From REEB76 sp049698775 (GTDB lineage: Bacteria > Pseudomonadota > Gammaproteobacteria > Natronospirales > REEB76), in contig JBAVYM010000016.1 of the NCBI GenBank assembly GCA_049698775.1, forward strand, positions 1-64,000: a DNA stretch of 64,000 nt, read 5' to 3'. Within the stretch, counting starts at the first letter, position 1. Each line of letters begins with the position of its first letter. A model generated the notes under the pieces. The model was not told the origin of the DNA, did no database searches, and saw only the letters and a program-made list of their open reading frames with translations. The position numbers and the translations under genes are program-made. Below are positions 8,743 to 18,577 of this stretch, one piece after another.

Positions 8743-11117
8743 CCGGGACGCTCCAATTCGACGCAGGCGGAGTACGGTCCGAAGCCGGCGGTAGCGGGAA
8801 TACCGGCGGGCAAGAACACATCGCCCGCTTGCACGCTGTCATCCAGTTTCACCGGCAAGCTCAGCCGCACACCATCACGCTTGACGGCGATGCTGTCCCC
8901 GTCCGCGATGCCGAGCTTCTTGCCATCTGCCGGCGACAGGCGCACCCAGGCCGCGTCCGCATCATGGGTCGCCTGCAACGGCTGGGCGCGGCGCACCAGC
9001 ATATCCACCGCGTATAGCGGCACTTCCGCAACGCGCCGGAAATCCTTGACGGTTTCGGCCGGCGACACGATGCGCGTGCCTGCGAAATGGTTGTCCGGTT
9101 TGATATCGCCGGCTGATTTCAGCAATTCTTCCCGCACTTCTTCCGGGGACTGGTAATCAAAACCTGCCCGCTCGCACAGATTACCGAGCACCCGCACTAT
9201 CTTCCATCCAGGCCGGGATTCTCCCAATGGTTTCACCATCCCGGTGAAATTCTGCCAACGGCCCTCGGCATTCACATACGTTCCGGAAGTCTCCCCGAAG
9301 GTACAGGCTGGCAACAGCACCGAAGCATAGGATTTCATGGTCTCGGTCACGAATGGCGTAATGGAAACCACCGCGCTGGCGTGTTTCAGCGCCGTCAACG
9401 CCGCGGCGCTATCCCAACAATCCAGCTCGGGTTCCACGCCCATGAGTAGATACACCTGACGCGGTTCGGCGAACATGCCGAGCGCATCCAATCCCTTCAA
9501 CGCGGCCTTCTTGCCGCCCGGCAGCCGGTGTGGCACCGCGCCCGCGAGCCACGCGCCGGCGCTGTTCGCGCCCTCGCTGATATAACCCAGGCGCGCGCCG
9601 GTAGCATCCGCGAGCGCCGCCGCCAACGCACGCAGATCCGCGTACTGGGCATGTTGCAAGGCCAGATGCCCCAACAGGATCGCCTTGCGCTCGCCCTTGA
9701 ACAACTGCGCCGCGATTTTCTGGTGCTGCGCCGTGGATTCCTGCATCTTCACGAAATTCATGAGATGAATGGGCGCAGCTTTTTTTCCCAATGCCACTTT
9801 CAACACCGCCGCCAGGTGCGCAGTCATGTCCTGCGCGGCCGCCTCAAGAAAATCCGCAACCTGGAATAGGCATTCATAGCGGCACGGATTCAAGAACATT
9901 ACCGCTCCGCCCTTCAGCGCCGCCTTGCGTAAACGATGCGCCAACAGCGGCACTTCCTTGCGGATGTTGGAGCCGACGACTAACACCGCGTCAAGCGTTT
10001 CCAATTCCGCGATGGATTGCCCCAGCCACGGGAACGGCGGTTCAAATTCGTCATCGCGGAAATCCGCTTGGCGCAGACGCGTATCGACGCTGTGGATGCC
10101 AAGGCCGCGCGCCAGCTTTTGTAACAGATACAACTCTTCGGTCGTGGAATTCGGCGCAGCGAGTACGCCGGCATCGCCGTGGGCGTTGCGCAACGTCTGG
10201 GCGGTTGCTGCCAACGCGGTTTCCCAATCAGTCTCACGCCACACACCATCACGCTTGAGCATGGGACGTGCAAGCCGTTCAGAACTGTCAATGCCGGTGT
10301 AGCTGTAGCGGTCCCGATCGGAGATCCAGGTTTCATTTACCGCTTCATTGGGCTGCGGCACCACGCGCATGACTTTGCCGCGCAACACGTGGCCGTACAG
10401 ATTCGAGCCCAGGCAATCGTGTGGCGAGATGCCCGCGATCTGGGTCATCTCCCAACCACGGCCGTGCATCTTGAAGGGTTTGGAATTGAGCGCACCCACC
10501 GGACACAGGTCAATCACATTGCCGGACAGTTCATGATCCACGCTGCGGCCGATGTACGTGCCAATGCGTGAATGCTCGCCGCGGCCGGTGTCGCCCAGCT
10601 CCTGGATGCCGGCGATCTCCTGGCCAAAACGTACGCAGCGCGTGCAGTAGATGCAACGGGTCATGAACGTGGAGATCAGCGGGCCGATGCTCTCATCCTT
10701 GATGACGCGCTTGCGTTCCGAAAAACGTGCGATGTCGCGGCCGTAGCCCATGGACAGATCCTGCAACTCGCATTCACCGCCTTGGTCGCAGATCGGACAA
10801 TCGAGCGGATGGTTGATGAGCAGGAATTCCATGGTGCCGCGCTGGGCGTTGAGCGCGCGCACCGAACGCGTGAATACCTTCATGCCTTCCGCCACCGGCG
10901 TGGCACAGGCCACCAGCGGTTTCGGTGCCTTTTCCACTTCGATCAGGCACATGCGGCAATTGGCTGCGACCGAGAGTTTCTCGTGATAACAGAAGCGCGG
11001 GATGTAAATGCCCTCGCGGTCGGCGGCCTGGATGATCATCTCGCCCTTGCGGGCCTGGATGGGTTTGCCGTCTATTTCAATCTTCACCAGTGCCTCAGCC
11101 ATGCGCGTGTCCGCCAT
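8739..11117 (-). CDS. nuoG: NADH-quinone oxidoreductase subunit G
   Basis: This 792-residue subunit carries the iron-sulfur clusters of the N-module. The N-terminal 2Fe-2S domain has CYHEKLSVAANCRMC and a later CATPV. The His-Cys stretch for N5 and the 4Fe-4S motif CIYCTRC follow. The rest is a molybdopterin-oxidoreductase-like domain without a cofactor role. At the place where some bacterial NuoG proteins carry CxxCxxxC for an extra N7 cluster I see only one cysteine (SPHDCLGSN), so N7 is probably absent. It follows nuoF by six bases. Confidence 0.96.
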   Translation of the reverse strand: MADTRMAEALVKIEIDGKPIQARKGEMIIQAADREGIYIPRFCYHEKLSVAANCRMCLIEVEKAPKPLVACATPVAEGMKVFTRSVRALNAQRGTMEFLLINHPLDCPICDQGGECELQDLSMGYGRDIARFSERKRVIKDESIGPLISTFMTRCIYCTRCVRFGQEIAGIQELGDTGRGEHSRIGTYIGRSVDHELSGNVIDLCPVGALNSKPFKMHGRGWEMTQIAGISPHDCLGSNLYGHVLRGKVMRVVPQPNEAVNETWISDRDRYSYTGIDSSERLARPMLKRDGVWRETDWETALAATAQTLRNAHGDAGVLAAPNSTTEELYLLQKLARGLGIHSVDTRLRQADFRDDEFEPPFPWLGQSIAELETLDAVLVVGSNIRKEVPLLAHRLRKAALKGGAVMFLNPCRYECLFQVADFLEAAAQDMTAHLAAVLKVALGKKAAPIHLMNFVKMQESTAQHQKIAAQLFKGERKAILLGHLALQHAQYADLRALAAALADATGARLGYISEGANSAGAWLAGAVPHRLPGGKKAALKGLDALGMFAEPRQVYLLMGVEPELDCWDSAAALTALKHASAVVSITPFVTETMKSYASVLLPACTFGETSGTYVNAEGRWQNFTGMVKPLGESRPGWKIVRVLGNLCERAGFDYQSPEEVREELLKSAGDIKPDNHFAGTRIVSPAETVKDFRRVAEVPLYAVDMLVRRAQPLQATHDADAAWVRLSPADGKKLGIADGDSIAVKRDGVRLSLPVKLDDSVQAGDVFLPAGIPATAGFGPYSACVELERPG

Positions 11118-11123
11118 TCATGC

Positions 11124-12428
11124 TCAAGCCGCCTGCCGGCGTGCGCCGGGTCCGACCTGGCAGTGGCCGTGGTCAATGTGATACTGGAATTCGTTGCGGA
11201 AATGCTTGATGAAACTCTGTACCGGCCAGGCGGCGGCATCGCCGAAGGCGCAGATGGTATGGCCCTCGATGTGCCTGGACACGTCCACCAGCATGTCCAG
11301 GTCCGGCTGCCGGCCCTGGCCATTTTCGATGCGCGCGATCACGCGGTGCATCCAGCCGGTGCCTTCGCGGCAGGGCGTGCACTGGCCGCAGGACTCGGAA
11401 TAAAAGAAGCGTGAAATGCGCTCCAGCGCCTTCACCATGCAGGTGTCCTCATCCATCACCACCACCGCGCCGGAACCCAGCATGGAACCGGCATTGCGCA
11501 GCGAATCGAAATCCATGTCGCACGCCAGCATGGCGTCGGCCGGCAACACCGGCGCGGACACGCCGCCGGGGATGACCGCTTTCATGCGCTTGCCTTTCCA
11601 CACCCCGCCGGCCATGGCCAGCAATTCCTTGAACGGTGTTCCCAGCGGCACTTCGAAATTGCCGGGTTTCTCCACGTGGCCGGTGACGGAAAATATCTTG
11701 GTGCCGCCGTTGTTGGGTTTGCCGAACGCTGCGAACCATTTGGCGCCGTTCAGCATGATGCTCGGCACCGAAGCCAGGGTTTCGGTGTTGTTGACCGTGG
11801 TCGGCCGTCCGAAGATGCCGTAGGCGGCCGGAAATGGCGGCTTGAAGCGCGGCCAGCCTTTCTTGCCTTCCAACGAATCCAGCAACGCGGTTTCCTCGCC
11901 ACATATATAAGCGCCCGCCCCCAGGTGCGTGTGGATATCCACGTCCACACCGGAACCGAGAATGTTCTGGCCGAGCAGTTTGGCGTCATGGGCTTCCTTG
12001 AGTGCCTGCTCGAAGCGCTCGAAGGGTTCATCCATGAACTCGCCGCGCACATAGTTGTAGCCGACCTTGCAGCGCATGGCGTAACAGGCGATGGCCATGC
12101 CTTCCACCAGTGCATGCGGGTTGAAGCGCAGGATATCCCGATCCTTGCAGGTGCCCGGTTCGGATTCATCGGAATTGCACGCTAGATAGGACGGGCCGGT
12201 GGGCGCCCGGGGCATGAAACCCCATTTCACACCGGTGGGGAAACCCGCGCCGCCACGGCCGCGCAATCCCGAGGCTTTTACTTCCTCGATGACCTGTTCC
12301 GGCGTGACTTTGTTCTTGAGGATGCTCTTCCAGGCCTTGTATCCGTCCGCCTTCACATAGCTGTCGAAGCTCCAAGGTTTATCGAATTTGAGAGTCTTGT
12401 AGCAGACCTGATCCAGCGGCGTGCTCAC
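11124..12428 (-). CDS. nuoF: NADH-quinone oxidoreductase subunit F
   Basis: This 434-residue subunit binds NADH and FMN and holds cluster N3. The NADH-binding glycine motif GLRGRGGAGFPTGVKW (around residue 54), the FMN-site segment GAGAYICGEETALLDSLEG and the cluster motif SCGQCTPCREGTGW are all present. It overlaps nuoE by four bases. Confidence 0.97.
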   Translation of the reverse strand: MSTPLDQVCYKTLKFDKPWSFDSYVKADGYKAWKSILKNKVTPEQVIEEVKASGLRGRGGAGFPTGVKWGFMPRAPTGPSYLACNSDESEPGTCKDRDILRFNPHALVEGMAIACYAMRCKVGYNYVRGEFMDEPFERFEQALKEAHDAKLLGQNILGSGVDVDIHTHLGAGAYICGEETALLDSLEGKKGWPRFKPPFPAAYGIFGRPTTVNNTETLASVPSIMLNGAKWFAAFGKPNNGGTKIFSVTGHVEKPGNFEVPLGTPFKELLAMAGGVWKGKRMKAVIPGGVSAPVLPADAMLACDMDFDSLRNAGSMLGSGAVVVMDEDTCMVKALERISRFFYSESCGQCTPCREGTGWMHRVIARIENGQGRQPDLDMLVDVSRHIEGHTICAFGDAAAWPVQSFIKHFRNEFQYHIDHGHCQVGPGARRQAA

Positions 12429-12928
12429 TTCAGGCTCTCCAGGATTTTGTCCACCTTTGCGGGGGTGAGGTTCTCATAGTACTTGTGATCCACCATCATC
12501 ATGGGCGCGCCCGCGCATGCCGCCAGGCATTCCTCTTCGCGTTTCAGATAGCAGCGTCCGTCCCCGGTGCTTTCACCGATCTTCACTCCCAACTTCTTTT
12601 CAATGTGCGCGACGATATCCTCGGCGCCGCGCAGCATGCAGGAGATGTTGGTGCACACCGAGATGCTGTGCCGGCCCACCGGCTTGGTCTCATACATGGA
12701 ATAGAACGTGGCTACCTCGTACACCTTGATGGGTTCCAGCTTCAGGTACTTCGCTACCGCGTCCATCAGTTCCACGGTCAGATAACCATTGTTCTCGTGT
12801 TGCGCTTCGCGCAAGGCCACGAACACCGCGGAGCGCTCCCGGCCCGCTGGATATTTTGCAATCGCCTCGTCAATCGCCTGACGCGCATGTTTCGACAGCG
12901 TCGCCGACTTGGGAGCGATGCTAGCCAT
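12425..12928 (-). CDS. nuoE: NADH-quinone oxidoreductase subunit E
   Basis: A 167-residue thioredoxin-like subunit with the 2Fe-2S cluster N1a. The four ligands appear in CTNISCMLRG and ECLAACAGAP. The N-terminal helical region YPAGRERSAVFVALREAQ is typical. It shares one base with the nuoD stop (TGATG) and overlaps nuoF by four bases. Confidence 0.96.
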   Translation of the reverse strand: MASIAPKSATLSKHARQAIDEAIAKYPAGRERSAVFVALREAQHENNGYLTVELMDAVAKYLKLEPIKVYEVATFYSMYETKPVGRHSISVCTNISCMLRGAEDIVAHIEKKLGVKIGESTGDGRCYLKREEECLAACAGAPMMMVDHKYYENLTPAKVDKILESLK

Positions 12929-14181
12929 CAGCGGTCCACCTCGCCGAACACGATGTCCTGGGTACCGATGATGGCCACCAGATCCGCCAGCATGTGACCG
13001 CGCACCATTTCATCCAGTGCCGCCAGATGTGCAAAGCCGGCGGCGCGGATTTTCACACGGAACGGTTTATTGGCGCCGTCGGAAATCATGTACACGCCGA
13101 ATTCGCCCTTGGGATGCTCGATGGCGGCGTACACCTCGCCGGCTGGCACGCAATAACCTTCGGTCATGTATTTGAAATGATGAATCAACGATTCCATGTC
13201 GGATTTCATCTGCTCGCGGCGCGGCGGTGTGACCTTGTGATCGTCGAGCGAGACCGGGCCGGGATTGGCGCGCAACCAGTCTATGCATTGCTTGACGATG
13301 TTGTTTGATTGACGCATCTCCTCGATACGCACCAGATAGCGATCGTAGCAATCACCGTGTACGCCGACGGGAATGTCGAAATCCAGCCGGTCATAGACCG
13401 CATACGGCTGTTTTCTGCGCAGATCCCATTCGATCCCCGAACCGCGCAGCATGGGCCCGGAAAAACCCAGTTGCAGGGCGCGTTCCGGCGAAACCACGCC
13501 GATGCCCACGGTACGCTGTTTCCAGATACGGTTGTCCGTGAGCAGCACTTCATACTCTTCCACGCATTTGGGGAAGCGTGCGGTGAAATCCTCGATGAAA
13601 TCTAGCAGTGAGCCCTGGCGCGCCTTGTTCATGCGTTTCATGTCACGCTTGCTGCGGAACCGTGATTTCGCATAGTCCGGCATATGCTCGGGCAGATCGC
13701 GGTACACGCCGCCCGGACGGTAGTAGGTCGCGTGCATGCGTGCGCCGGACACGGCCTCGTACATGTCCATGATGTCCTCGCGCTCACGGAAACAATACAG
13801 GAACACGGTCATGGCGCCGATATCGAGGCTATGAGCGCCCAGCCAAAGCAAGTGATTGGTGATGCGCGTCAGTTCATCAAACATTACGCGTATGTATTGT
13901 GCGCGTATCGGCGGTTCGATGCCGAGCAGTTTCTCGATCGCCATCACGTAGGCGTGCTCGTTGCACATCATGGACACGTAATCCAGCCGGTCCATGTAGC
14001 CGATGCTCTGGTTGTAGGGCTTGCTCTCGGCTAGTTTCTCGGTGGCGCGGTGCAGCAGACCAATATGCGGATCGGCCTTGGTAATCACCTCGCCATCCAT
14101 CTCCAGAATCAGGCGCAGCACGCCATGCGCCGCGGGGTGCTGCGGTCCAAAATTCATAGTGAAATTCTGGATATCAGGCAT
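12928..14181 (-). CDS. nuoD: NADH-quinone oxidoreductase subunit D
   Basis: About 417 residues, starting at the ATG at 14181 (MPDIQNFTMNFGPQHPAAHG). GGAGG lies nine bases before that ATG, and family members begin at this point. A longer in-frame start at 14223 would lie deep in nuoC. This 49-kDa subunit forms the quinone site together with NuoB. The GPQHPAAHGVLRL loop with the quinone-binding histidine is intact. It is a separate gene, not fused to nuoC as in Escherichia or Pseudomonas, and it overlaps nuoC by eight bases. Confidence 0.96.
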   Translation of the reverse strand: MPDIQNFTMNFGPQHPAAHGVLRLILEMDGEVITKADPHIGLLHRATEKLAESKPYNQSIGYMDRLDYVSMMCNEHAYVMAIEKLLGIEPPIRAQYIRVMFDELTRITNHLLWLGAHSLDIGAMTVFLYCFREREDIMDMYEAVSGARMHATYYRPGGVYRDLPEHMPDYAKSRFRSKRDMKRMNKARQGSLLDFIEDFTARFPKCVEEYEVLLTDNRIWKQRTVGIGVVSPERALQLGFSGPMLRGSGIEWDLRRKQPYAVYDRLDFDIPVGVHGDCYDRYLVRIEEMRQSNNIVKQCIDWLRANPGPVSLDDHKVTPPRREQMKSDMESLIHHFKYMTEGYCVPAGEVYAAIEHPKGEFGVYMISDGANKPFRVKIRAAGFAHLAALDEMVRGHMLADLVAIIGTQDIVFGEVDR

Positions 14182-14866
14182 CCTTGGAGGCCTCCTTGAA
14201 GGCTTCCGCATAGCGCGGGTCATGGCGGATCACGCGCGGCACCAGCACTCGCGGTTCAATGCTCACCGGTTCGTACACCACGCGCTTTTTCTCCGGGTCA
14301 TAGCGCACTTCCACGTTGCCGGACAACGGGAAATCCTTGCGGAAGGGATGCCCCACGAAACCGTAATCGGTGAGGATGCGGCGCAAGTCCGGATGGCCGT
14401 TGAACAGGATGCCGAACAGATCGAAGGCTTCACGTTCAAACCAGTTCGCGGAAGCCCAGATGTCCACGATCGAATCCAGCATGGGCGGCTCGTCTGCGCA
14501 GAATGCCCGCAGCCGCAGACGCTGATTGTGACTGATGGACAGCAATTGATAGACCACGGCAAAGCGCGGTCCGTTGCGCTCACTTTCGTTCGGTGCGTGC
14601 CGATTCACACCGCGGCTGAAACCGGTAACGGTGGCGCTCTCGGTCTGCCATTCATCTGCGCCGTAACCGAGATAATCCACACCACTCACGTCCATGAGCT
14701 GCTCGAAACAGAATGGTTCCTCGTCCCGCAGCACTCGGCAAATCTCGCGCAGCTTGGCCGCCGTCACTTCATAGGTCAGTTGATCCACCGTGGAGGACAC
14801 ACGCCGCACCGCGTCGCTGAAACGCGATTCCACATGTCCGGCGAGTGTGTCGGTGGCTGTACTCAT
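14174..14866 (-). CDS. nuoC: NADH-quinone oxidoreductase subunit C
   Basis: A 230-residue 30-kDa hydrophilic subunit of the connecting module. The signature WFEREAFDLFGILFNGHPDLRRIL begins at about residue 139 and is followed by DYGFVGHPFRKDFPLSG. A loop around residues 76-95 (GFSRGVNRHAPNESERNG) is longer than I expect for the family and looks like a lineage-specific insert. The stop overlaps the start of nuoD. Confidence 0.95.
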   Translation of the reverse strand: MSTATDTLAGHVESRFSDAVRRVSSTVDQLTYEVTAAKLREICRVLRDEEPFCFEQLMDVSGVDYLGYGADEWQTESATVTGFSRGVNRHAPNESERNGPRFAVVYQLLSISHNQRLRLRAFCADEPPMLDSIVDIWASANWFEREAFDLFGILFNGHPDLRRILTDYGFVGHPFRKDFPLSGNVEVRYDPEKKRVVYEPVSIEPRVLVPRVIRHDPRYAEAFKEASKDA

Positions 14867-14878
14867 TCAGTGGCCCGG

Positions 14879-15358
14879 TTAACGCGCGATGGTGTTGGTG
14901 CGGCGGATTTTCTTTTGCAACTGGATGATGCCGTAGAGCAGTTGCTCGGCACTCGGCGGACAGCCGGGCACATATACATCCACCGGCACAATGCGGTCGC
15001 AGCCGCGCACCACGGAATAGGAATAATGATAATAACCGCCGCCGTTGGCACAGGAGCCCATGGATATTACCCAACGCGGTTCCGCCATCTGGTCATAGAC
15101 CTTGCGCAAGGCCGGCGCCATCTTGTTCACCAGGGTGCCGGCCACGATCATCACATCCGATTGGCGCGGGCTGGGACGGAAGATCACGCCGAAACGGTCC
15201 AAGTCATAGCGCGCCGCGCCCGCGTGCATCATTTCCACGGCACAACAGGCCAAGCCGAACGTCATCGGCCAGAGCGAGCCGGTGCGCGCCCAGTTCACCA
15301 CCGCGTCCACGCTGGTGGTCACGAAGCCTTTCTGCTGGACGCCGGCCGCTATTCCCAT
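14879..15358 (-). CDS. nuoB: NADH-quinone oxidoreductase subunit B
   Basis: About 159 residues from the ATG at 15358 (MGIAAGVQQKGF), the usual NuoB N-terminus. An in-frame start 21 bases upstream is possible but extends deeper into nuoA. The protein carries the terminal cluster N2 next to the quinone site. Ligand cysteines are seen in GLACCAVEM, SMGSCANGGG and VPGCPP. The ten-base overlap with the end of nuoA suggests coupling. Confidence 0.96.
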   Translation of the reverse strand: MGIAAGVQQKGFVTTSVDAVVNWARTGSLWPMTFGLACCAVEMMHAGAARYDLDRFGVIFRPSPRQSDVMIVAGTLVNKMAPALRKVYDQMAEPRWVISMGSCANGGGYYHYSYSVVRGCDRIVPVDVYVPGCPPSAEQLLYGIIQLQKKIRRTNTIAR

Positions 15359-15717
15359 TCCAGCGCCCCCTTCTTCCATTCATAAATGAATCCCACCACC
15401 AGAATGGCAAGGAAGATCATCATGGCGAAGAAGCCGAACAAACCCAGGCCATGGAGTGACACCGCCCAAGGAAACAGGAATGCGATTTCCAGATCGAAGA
15501 TGATGAACAGGATGGCGACGAGGTAATAGCGCACGTCGAATTTCATGCGGCTGTCTTCAAAAGGTTCAAAGCCGCATTCGTATGGCGAATCCTTCTCGCT
15601 GTCCGGGCGGCGGTTGCGCAACAGTGTACTGGCAATGAAGCCGGCGCCCACCAGCACCCCGCCGAACAGCGAGCCGCAGATCAGGAACAGAAGAATCGGA
15701 ACGTAATTCTGAAGCAT
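15349..15717 (-). CDS. nuoA: NADH-quinone oxidoreductase subunit A
   Basis: A 122-residue, three-helix membrane subunit and the first gene of the nuo operon. The cytoplasmic loop YECGFEPFEDSRMKFDVRYYLVAILFIIFDLE carries the conserved cysteine that reports the active/deactive transition in other complexes. The tRNA-Leu gene lies about 60 bases upstream, and the operon may be read through from it, as in related bacteria. Confidence 0.96.
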   Translation of the reverse strand: MLQNYVPILLFLICGSLFGGVLVGAGFIASTLLRNRRPDSEKDSPYECGFEPFEDSRMKFDVRYYLVAILFIIFDLEIAFLFPWAVSLHGLGLFGFFAMMIFLAILVVGFIYEWKKGALEWE

Positions 15718-15779
15718 GCTCTCCTTCCAAAGGCGCGATGCAATAACCCCTTCAAGTCGTTTCGCCCCCGGCGCAAGGC

Positions 15780-15864
15780 TGGTGCCGACGGGGAGACTCG
15801 AACTCCCACGGTTTTACCCACTACCACCTCAAAGTAGCGTGTCTACCAATTCCACCACGTCGGC
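15780..15864 (-). tRNA. tRNA-Leu (anticodon GAG)
   Basis: Read on the minus strand, the acceptor arms GCCGACG and CGTCGGC pair perfectly. The anticodon stem CTACT/GGTAG closes the loop TTGAGGT, giving anticodon GAG. A long variable arm, the TTCGAGT T-loop and an encoded CCA end (plus 15780-15782) mark a class II leucine tRNA. It sits between secG and nuoA, the usual gammaproteobacterial position. Confidence 0.95.
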
Positions 15865-15979
15865 ATTGTGGGTTGCAGGTACCGGCGCGTTTGCCAGCCT
15901 TCCACAAAGACGCGCAATTTTAACGTACCGCCGCGGTAAAAAGCGATGCCGCAGCCTGCGCAAGCGCGGTTACCGGGAA

Positions 15980-16372
15980 TCAATGGCCTGGAGGATTGGC
16001 GGGAACGGTCGTGCTTGTGGACTTAGGCGTGGATGCGGGTGGTGATTTGGCCGCGGCAGGTGTTTGCGGCGTGGCCGGTTGCGTGACCGCGGCCTGTTGC
16101 TGCGCGGCGCGTTCCACCACGCTTTGCGGCGTGGCGGGACTCTGGTGGGACAGATACGCCATGGCCAGCGCCAGGATGAAGAACACTGTCGCCAGTATGG
16201 CGGTGGCATGGCTCAGAAAATTCGCCGAGCCACCGGCGCCGAATACGGTGCCGGACGCGCCACTGCCGAAGGCGGCGCCCGCGTCTGCGCCCTTGCCCTG
16301 TTGCAGCAGGATCAAGATGACCAAGGCCACGGCAACGAATACCAGGATGATTTCAAGAATGGTGTACAACAT
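15980..16372 (-). CDS. secG: Preprotein translocase subunit SecG
   Basis: A small two-helix subunit of the SecYEG protein-export channel, about 130 residues from the ATG at 16372. A TTG four codons upstream is an alternative start. The conserved loop LILLQQGKGADAGAAFGSGASGTVFG between the helices is intact. The C-terminal tail after residue 80 is unusually rich in Ala, Pro, Thr and Gln and is probably disordered. Such low-complexity tails are common in SecG. It lies between tpiA and tRNA-Leu. Confidence 0.92.
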   Translation of the reverse strand: MLYTILEIILVFVAVALVILILLQQGKGADAGAAFGSGASGTVFGAGGSANFLSHATAILATVFFILALAMAYLSHQSPATPQSVVERAAQQQAAVTQPATPQTPAAAKSPPASTPKSTSTTVPANPPGH

Positions 16373-16401
16373 GGGAATGCTCAAGAACTCAAGTTAGTGA
16401 A

Positions 16402-17154
16402 TCAGGCTGCCGCCTTGCAGATAGCGAGAAATTCCCGCGCCTCCAGGGAAGCACCGCCTACCAAACCGCCATCAATATCGGGCATGCGAAACAGTTCGGC
16501 GGCGTTGGAGGCTTTTACACTGCCGCCGTAAAGCAGGCGGACAGTGGCGGCTATTTTAGCATCCCCGGCACCCAGGCAGGCGCGCAGCATGGCGTGGACT
16601 TCCTGAGCTTGTTCGGGTATGGCGGTCTTGCCGGTGCCGATGGCCCATACCGGTTCATAGGCCACCACCGCCTGCGAAAACGCGGCAGCGCCGGCGGCAT
16701 CCATGACCGCCCGGAGCTGACGGGTGATCACGGCGAGCGTCTCACCGCGCTGGCGTTGTTCCAGACTTTCGCCCACGCACAGGATGGGAATGATTCCAGC
16801 TTTCTGGGCCGTCATGAATTTGCGCGCCACCAGCGCATCGCTTTCGCCATACAAAGCGCGCCGTTCCGAGTGTCCCACAATCACATAACGACAATCGAAG
16901 TCCCGCAGCATGGATGCGGATATTTCACCCGTGTAGGCGCCATTATCCTCGGCGCATACATCCTGGGCACCGAGGCTCAACGCGCTGCCCTTCAGCAATC
17001 GCGCCAGATCCGCCAGGTACACAAACGGCGGGCAAACGACCACCTTACAATTGGCCGGATTCTCGGGCCCCTGGAGAATGTCCTGCACCAGCCGCACGGC
17101 GCTTTCCCGCGAGGTGTTCATCTTCCAATTGCCGGCCACCAGACGCGTGCGCAT
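16402..17154 (-). CDS. tpiA: Triose-phosphate isomerase
   Basis: A 250-residue glycolytic enzyme that interconverts dihydroxyacetone phosphate and glyceraldehyde-3-phosphate. The active-site residues are visible: Lys in GNWKMN near the start, His in IVGHSERR, and the catalytic Glu in AYEPVWAIGTGK. The phosphate-binding LLYGGSVK follows. Length is normal. secG lies directly downstream. Confidence 0.97.
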   Translation of the reverse strand: MRTRLVAGNWKMNTSRESAVRLVQDILQGPENPANCKVVVCPPFVYLADLARLLKGSALSLGAQDVCAEDNGAYTGEISASMLRDFDCRYVIVGHSERRALYGESDALVARKFMTAQKAGIIPILCVGESLEQRQRGETLAVITRQLRAVMDAAGAAAFSQAVVAYEPVWAIGTGKTAIPEQAQEVHAMLRACLGAGDAKIAATVRLLYGGSVKASNAAELFRMPDIDGGLVGGASLEAREFLAICKAAA

Positions 17155-17212
17155 GAAACCATTCAGAATGAGGTTAAAAGGCGCGCAAGCTTAATGGCGA
17201 AATGCGAGGAAA

Positions 17213-18547
17213 TCAATGTGCGGCGGCGCGCACGGCATCGGCGATGATTTCCGCGAACTGATGTGTCAAAACGGCGTCTTCGCCTTCGACCATGACTCGC
17301 ACCACCGGCTCGGTACCGGAGGGCCGCAACAACACCCGCCCACGGCCGTTCAACTTCTGCTCCACGGCCTGCACCGCCGAGCGGATCGTCGAGATTTGCA
17401 AATCCACCCGCGCACGGGTTTTAACGTTCACCAGCACCTGTGGATATTTATGGACCGCGGCTCGCATCTCGGACAGATCACGACCGGCCAAACGCAATGC
17501 TTCCAATACCTGTAAAGCTGAAATGATGCCATCCCCGGTGGTGGTGCGATCCAGGCAGATGATGTGACCGGAGTTCTCGCCGCCCAGCACTCCGTGCTGT
17601 TCTTCGAGCATTGCCAGCACATAGCGATCGCCTACCTGGGCGCGGCGGAATTCGATGCCCTGCGCTGCCAGCGCCTGTTCCAGGCCCAGATTGCTCATCT
17701 GCGTGCCTACCACAGGTCCGTGCAGCGACTGCCGCAGCTTGCGCGCCATGGCAATGATAAACAGCAGCTCATCGCCGTCCACCAGCGCGCCATGATGATC
17801 TACCATCAGCACGCGATCGCCGTCGCCATCGAAGGCAATGCCAAGTTGCGCGCCGGTTTCCAATACCTTTTGCTGTAACGCCGCAGGATGCGTGGAACCG
17901 CAATCCTTGTTGATGTTCAAACCGTCCGGGTGCACACCCAGACTCGTGACCTCCGCGCCAAGCTCACTGAATACCTTAGGTGCAATCCGATATGTTGCGC
18001 CATTGGCGCAATCCAGCACCAGCTTCAGACCGATCAGATTCAGTTCGCCGCCGACGCTGGATTTGCAGAACTCGATATATCGCGCCGCCGCATCTTCCAT
18101 GCGACGCACCCCGCCCAATCTGGCGGAATCCACGGTGACAAAAGGTCTCGCGATCTGTTCTTCTATGCGCAGTTCCGTTTCATCCGGCAGTTTGCGGCCA
18201 TCGGCGGAAAAAAACTTGATGCCATTGTCCTGAAAAGGATTATGCGATGCGCTGATGACCACACCTGCCTGCGCGCGCGTGACGCGCGCGAGATAGGCAA
18301 TGGCGGGCGTGGGCATGGGACCCAGCAGCCGCACATTCACACCGGCTGCCGACAGGCCTGCTTCCAGCGCCGATTCGAACATGTAACCGGAAATGCGGGT
18401 GTCCTTGCCAATCAGCACGCTGCCGCGACCAGCGGATGCCAGCACGCGGCCCGCGGCCCAACCGAGGCGCAATACGAAATCGGCGCTCATCTGTGGGCCA
18501 CCCACCTGGCCGCGAATGCCGTCAGTGCCGAAAAACTTGCGGGTCAT
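17213..18547 (-). CDS. glmM: Phosphoglucosamine mutase
   Basis: A 444-residue enzyme that converts glucosamine-6-phosphate to glucosamine-1-phosphate for peptidoglycan and lipopolysaccharide precursors. The N-terminus KFFGTDGIRG and the phosphoserine loop VISASHNPFQDNGIKFF are typical, as are the metal-binding DGDGDR and the C-terminal LRPSGTEPVVRVM. It sits downstream of folP, as in many gammaproteobacteria. Confidence 0.97.
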   Translation of the reverse strand: MTRKFFGTDGIRGQVGGPQMSADFVLRLGWAAGRVLASAGRGSVLIGKDTRISGYMFESALEAGLSAAGVNVRLLGPMPTPAIAYLARVTRAQAGVVISASHNPFQDNGIKFFSADGRKLPDETELRIEEQIARPFVTVDSARLGGVRRMEDAAARYIEFCKSSVGGELNLIGLKLVLDCANGATYRIAPKVFSELGAEVTSLGVHPDGLNINKDCGSTHPAALQQKVLETGAQLGIAFDGDGDRVLMVDHHGALVDGDELLFIIAMARKLRQSLHGPVVGTQMSNLGLEQALAAQGIEFRRAQVGDRYVLAMLEEQHGVLGGENSGHIICLDRTTTGDGIISALQVLEALRLAGRDLSEMRAAVHKYPQVLVNVKTRARVDLQISTIRSAVQAVEQKLNGRGRVLLRPSGTEPVVRVMVEGEDAVLTHQFAEIIADAVRAAAH

Positions 18548-18577
18548 CTATGCGTCTCGATCCATGATGATCGGATT